A DNA stretch of 6,206 nucleotides from an uncultured Oscillospiraceae bacterium (GTDB lineage: Bacteria; Bacillota; Clostridia; Oscillospirales; Oscillospiraceae). Positions 5,420 through 6,206 of this stretch are shown one piece after another; position 1 is the first letter of the stretch; each line of letters begins with the position of its first letter. The stretch covers positions 1-6,206 of the forward strand of contig CAKSXP010000112.1 in assembly GCA_934515035.1 (NCBI GenBank), written 5' to 3'. The notes beneath the pieces were generated by a model. The model was not told the DNA's origin. It searched no databases and worked only from the letters and a program-made list of their open reading frames with translations. Position numbers and translations under genes: made by a program.

Positions 5420-5446
5420 GAAAAAGCAAGCCCGTTAATATATAAT
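5418..5446 (+). promoter_or_regulatory. Sigma-A promoter of the 8-oxoguanine glycosylase gene
   Basis: -35 TTGAAA (5418-5423), 17-base spacer, and consensus -10 TATAAT (5441-5446). The start is predicted near 5453, giving a leader of about 29 bases before ATG 5482. Confidence 0.75.
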
Positions 5447-5449
5447 ACA

Positions 5450-5478
5450 ATTATATATTTTCAGAAAGAGTTATTCAA
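5450..5478 (-). promoter_or_regulatory. Sigma-A promoter of the DUF6062-like gene
   Basis: On the minus strand, -35 TTGAAT (5478-5473), 17-base spacer, and consensus -10 TATAAT (5455-5450). The start is predicted near 5443, giving a leader of about 40 bases before ATG 5403. Its -10 box is 3 bp from the -10 box of the forward promoter. Confidence 0.75.
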
Positions 5479-5481
5479 GCT

Positions 5482-6206
5482 ATGGATACTAAAGATATGG
5501 TCTTTTTGGCGTCCGCCGATGAGATGGATGCCGTAAAGACCTTCGAATGCGGACAGTGCTTTCGCTGGAACTGCGATGAAAACAACGTTTATACCGGCGT
5601 TGTGAGAGGAGCAGCCGCCAGGCTCGTTACAAGAGATGGGGGGCTGTATTTACAGACGTCCGGACCAGAAAAGACGGATATGTGGCGTGAGTATTTTGAC
5701 CTTGACGTCGATTATGAGAGCGTCAGCCTTGCTTTTGACGGCGGGGACTATCTCAAAAAGTGTGTGCAGTACGGCAGGGGGATACGCATCCTCAGACAGG
5801 AACCGTGGGAAGCGCTCTGCTCGTTCATAATCTCCCAGTGCAATAACATCCCGCGCATCAAGAAGATAGTGGAGACGCTTTGCAGCTGTTTCGGAGACCC
5901 GGTCGAATTTGACGGAATGACGCTCCATGCGTTTCCTCCGGCGGAGCGGATAGCGCAGCTGTCGTCAGACGACCTTGCTCCGCTGCGCTGCGGCTATCGT
6001 GCGCCTTATATCATTTCCGCGGCACAGGATGTCGTCAGGGGAAGGATCGACCTTGAAAAGCTTGCCGGAATGGGCTTTGACGATGCAATAGCCGAGCTCA
6101 GGACCATGCAGGGAGTCGGTCCGAAGGTGGCAAATTGCGTCGCGCTGTACGGGCTTCATCAAATGAGCGGGTTTCCGATCGATACATGGATGAAGAAGGC
6201 GCTTAA
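5482..6206 (+). CDS. ogg: OGG1-type 8-oxoguanine DNA glycosylase/AP lyase (3' end cut by window)
   Basis: An open frame of 241 codons runs off the window end with no stop. The N-terminal domain has FECGQCFRW (20-28), typical of the OGG_N domain. The HhH-GPD domain follows: FIISQCNNIPRI (115-126), GYRAPYI (171-177), hairpin GVGPKVANC (211-219), then FPIDTWMKKAL. K215 matches the catalytic lysine of human OGG1 (K249) and D234 the catalytic aspartate (D268); both pairs are 19 residues apart. R125, Y172 and R173 align by eye with OGG1 R154, Y203 and R204, which read the opposite cytosine and wedge the helix. The enzyme removes 8-oxoguanine from DNA and cleaves the abasic site. The ATG at 5482 has only a weak GAAAGAG upstream, so its exact start is less certain; ATG 5497 is an alternative. 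It is divergent from the DUF6062-like gene. Confidence 0.93.
   Translation, partial: MDTKDMVFLASADEMDAVKTFECGQCFRWNCDENNVYTGVVRGAAARLVTRDGGLYLQTSGPEKTDMWREYFDLDVDYESVSLAFDGGDYLKKCVQYGRGIRILRQEPWEALCSFIISQCNNIPRIKKIVETLCSCFGDPVEFDGMTLHAFPPAERIAQLSSDDLAPLRCGYRAPYIISAAQDVVRGRIDLEKLAGMGFDDAIAELRTMQGVGPKVANCVALYGLHQMSGFPIDTWMKKAL

Noticed and set aside
4933..5421. Plus-strand open frame (162 codons) opposite the DUF6062-like gene.
   Set aside because: It is a shadow of the minus-strand gene, which has a ribosome binding site, promoter, terminator and patterned Cys/His motifs.
5437..5459. AT-only palindrome considered as a terminator or repressor operator.
   Set aside because: It has no GC stem, and both arms are exact TATAAT boxes with matching -35 boxes, so a promoter pair explains it better; an added operator role cannot be excluded.
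1..6206. CRISPR arrays, tRNA or rRNA genes, transposase genes and phage genes.
   Set aside because: I saw no spaced direct repeats, cloverleaf-type or ribosomal sequence, and no mobile-element or phage protein in any frame.

Overview
The window looks like a low-to-medium GC Firmicute of the class Clostridia, probably a gut-type Oscillospiraceae or similar uncultured lineage. Coding DNA is of moderate GC, intergenic DNA is AT-rich, AGGAGG-type ribosome binding sites and sigma-A type promoters are clear, and the gene content is typical of that class (DUF6062-like protein, OGG1-type glycosylase, clostridial 'DRFPFRY' metal-binding lipoprotein). This placement is inferred from style and families, not from a marker gene.

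Bases 1-3211 (minus strand) form one compact operon, read from right to left: a Fur-family regulator, a ZnuA-type metal-binding lipoprotein, its ABC ATPase, its ABC permease, and a nitroreductase cut off by the window edge. The genes overlap or nearly touch (4-bp overlap, 1-bp gap, 8-bp overlap, 25-bp gap). A sigma-A-like promoter lies upstream, and a 29-bp imperfect palindrome overlaps its -10 box. The simplest reading is an autoregulated, metal-repressed high-affinity metal uptake operon. Zinc is the best guess for the metal; manganese and iron are not excluded.

Bases 3212-3418 form a divergent intergenic region. The other promoter there drives a GTG-initiated amidohydrolase-family enzyme (3419-4393) with an E-x-H, His, His, Asp metal site of the decarboxylase/hydrolase type.

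Bases 4394-4704 hold no credible gene. They contain a 274-bp structure bounded by perfect 16-bp inverted repeats, each arm of which is itself half of a terminator-like hairpin, with at least three more hairpins inside. It looks like a small non-autonomous repeat element or structured RNA locus, and its ends can serve as terminators for the two convergent genes beside it.

Bases 4705-5403 (minus) encode a cysteine-rich DUF6062-like protein with two similar CxxC...CxxH modules. It diverges from a partial OGG1-type 8-oxoguanine DNA glycosylase (5482 to the window end). The two share a strikingly symmetric pair of promoters whose -10 boxes are the two arms of one palindrome.
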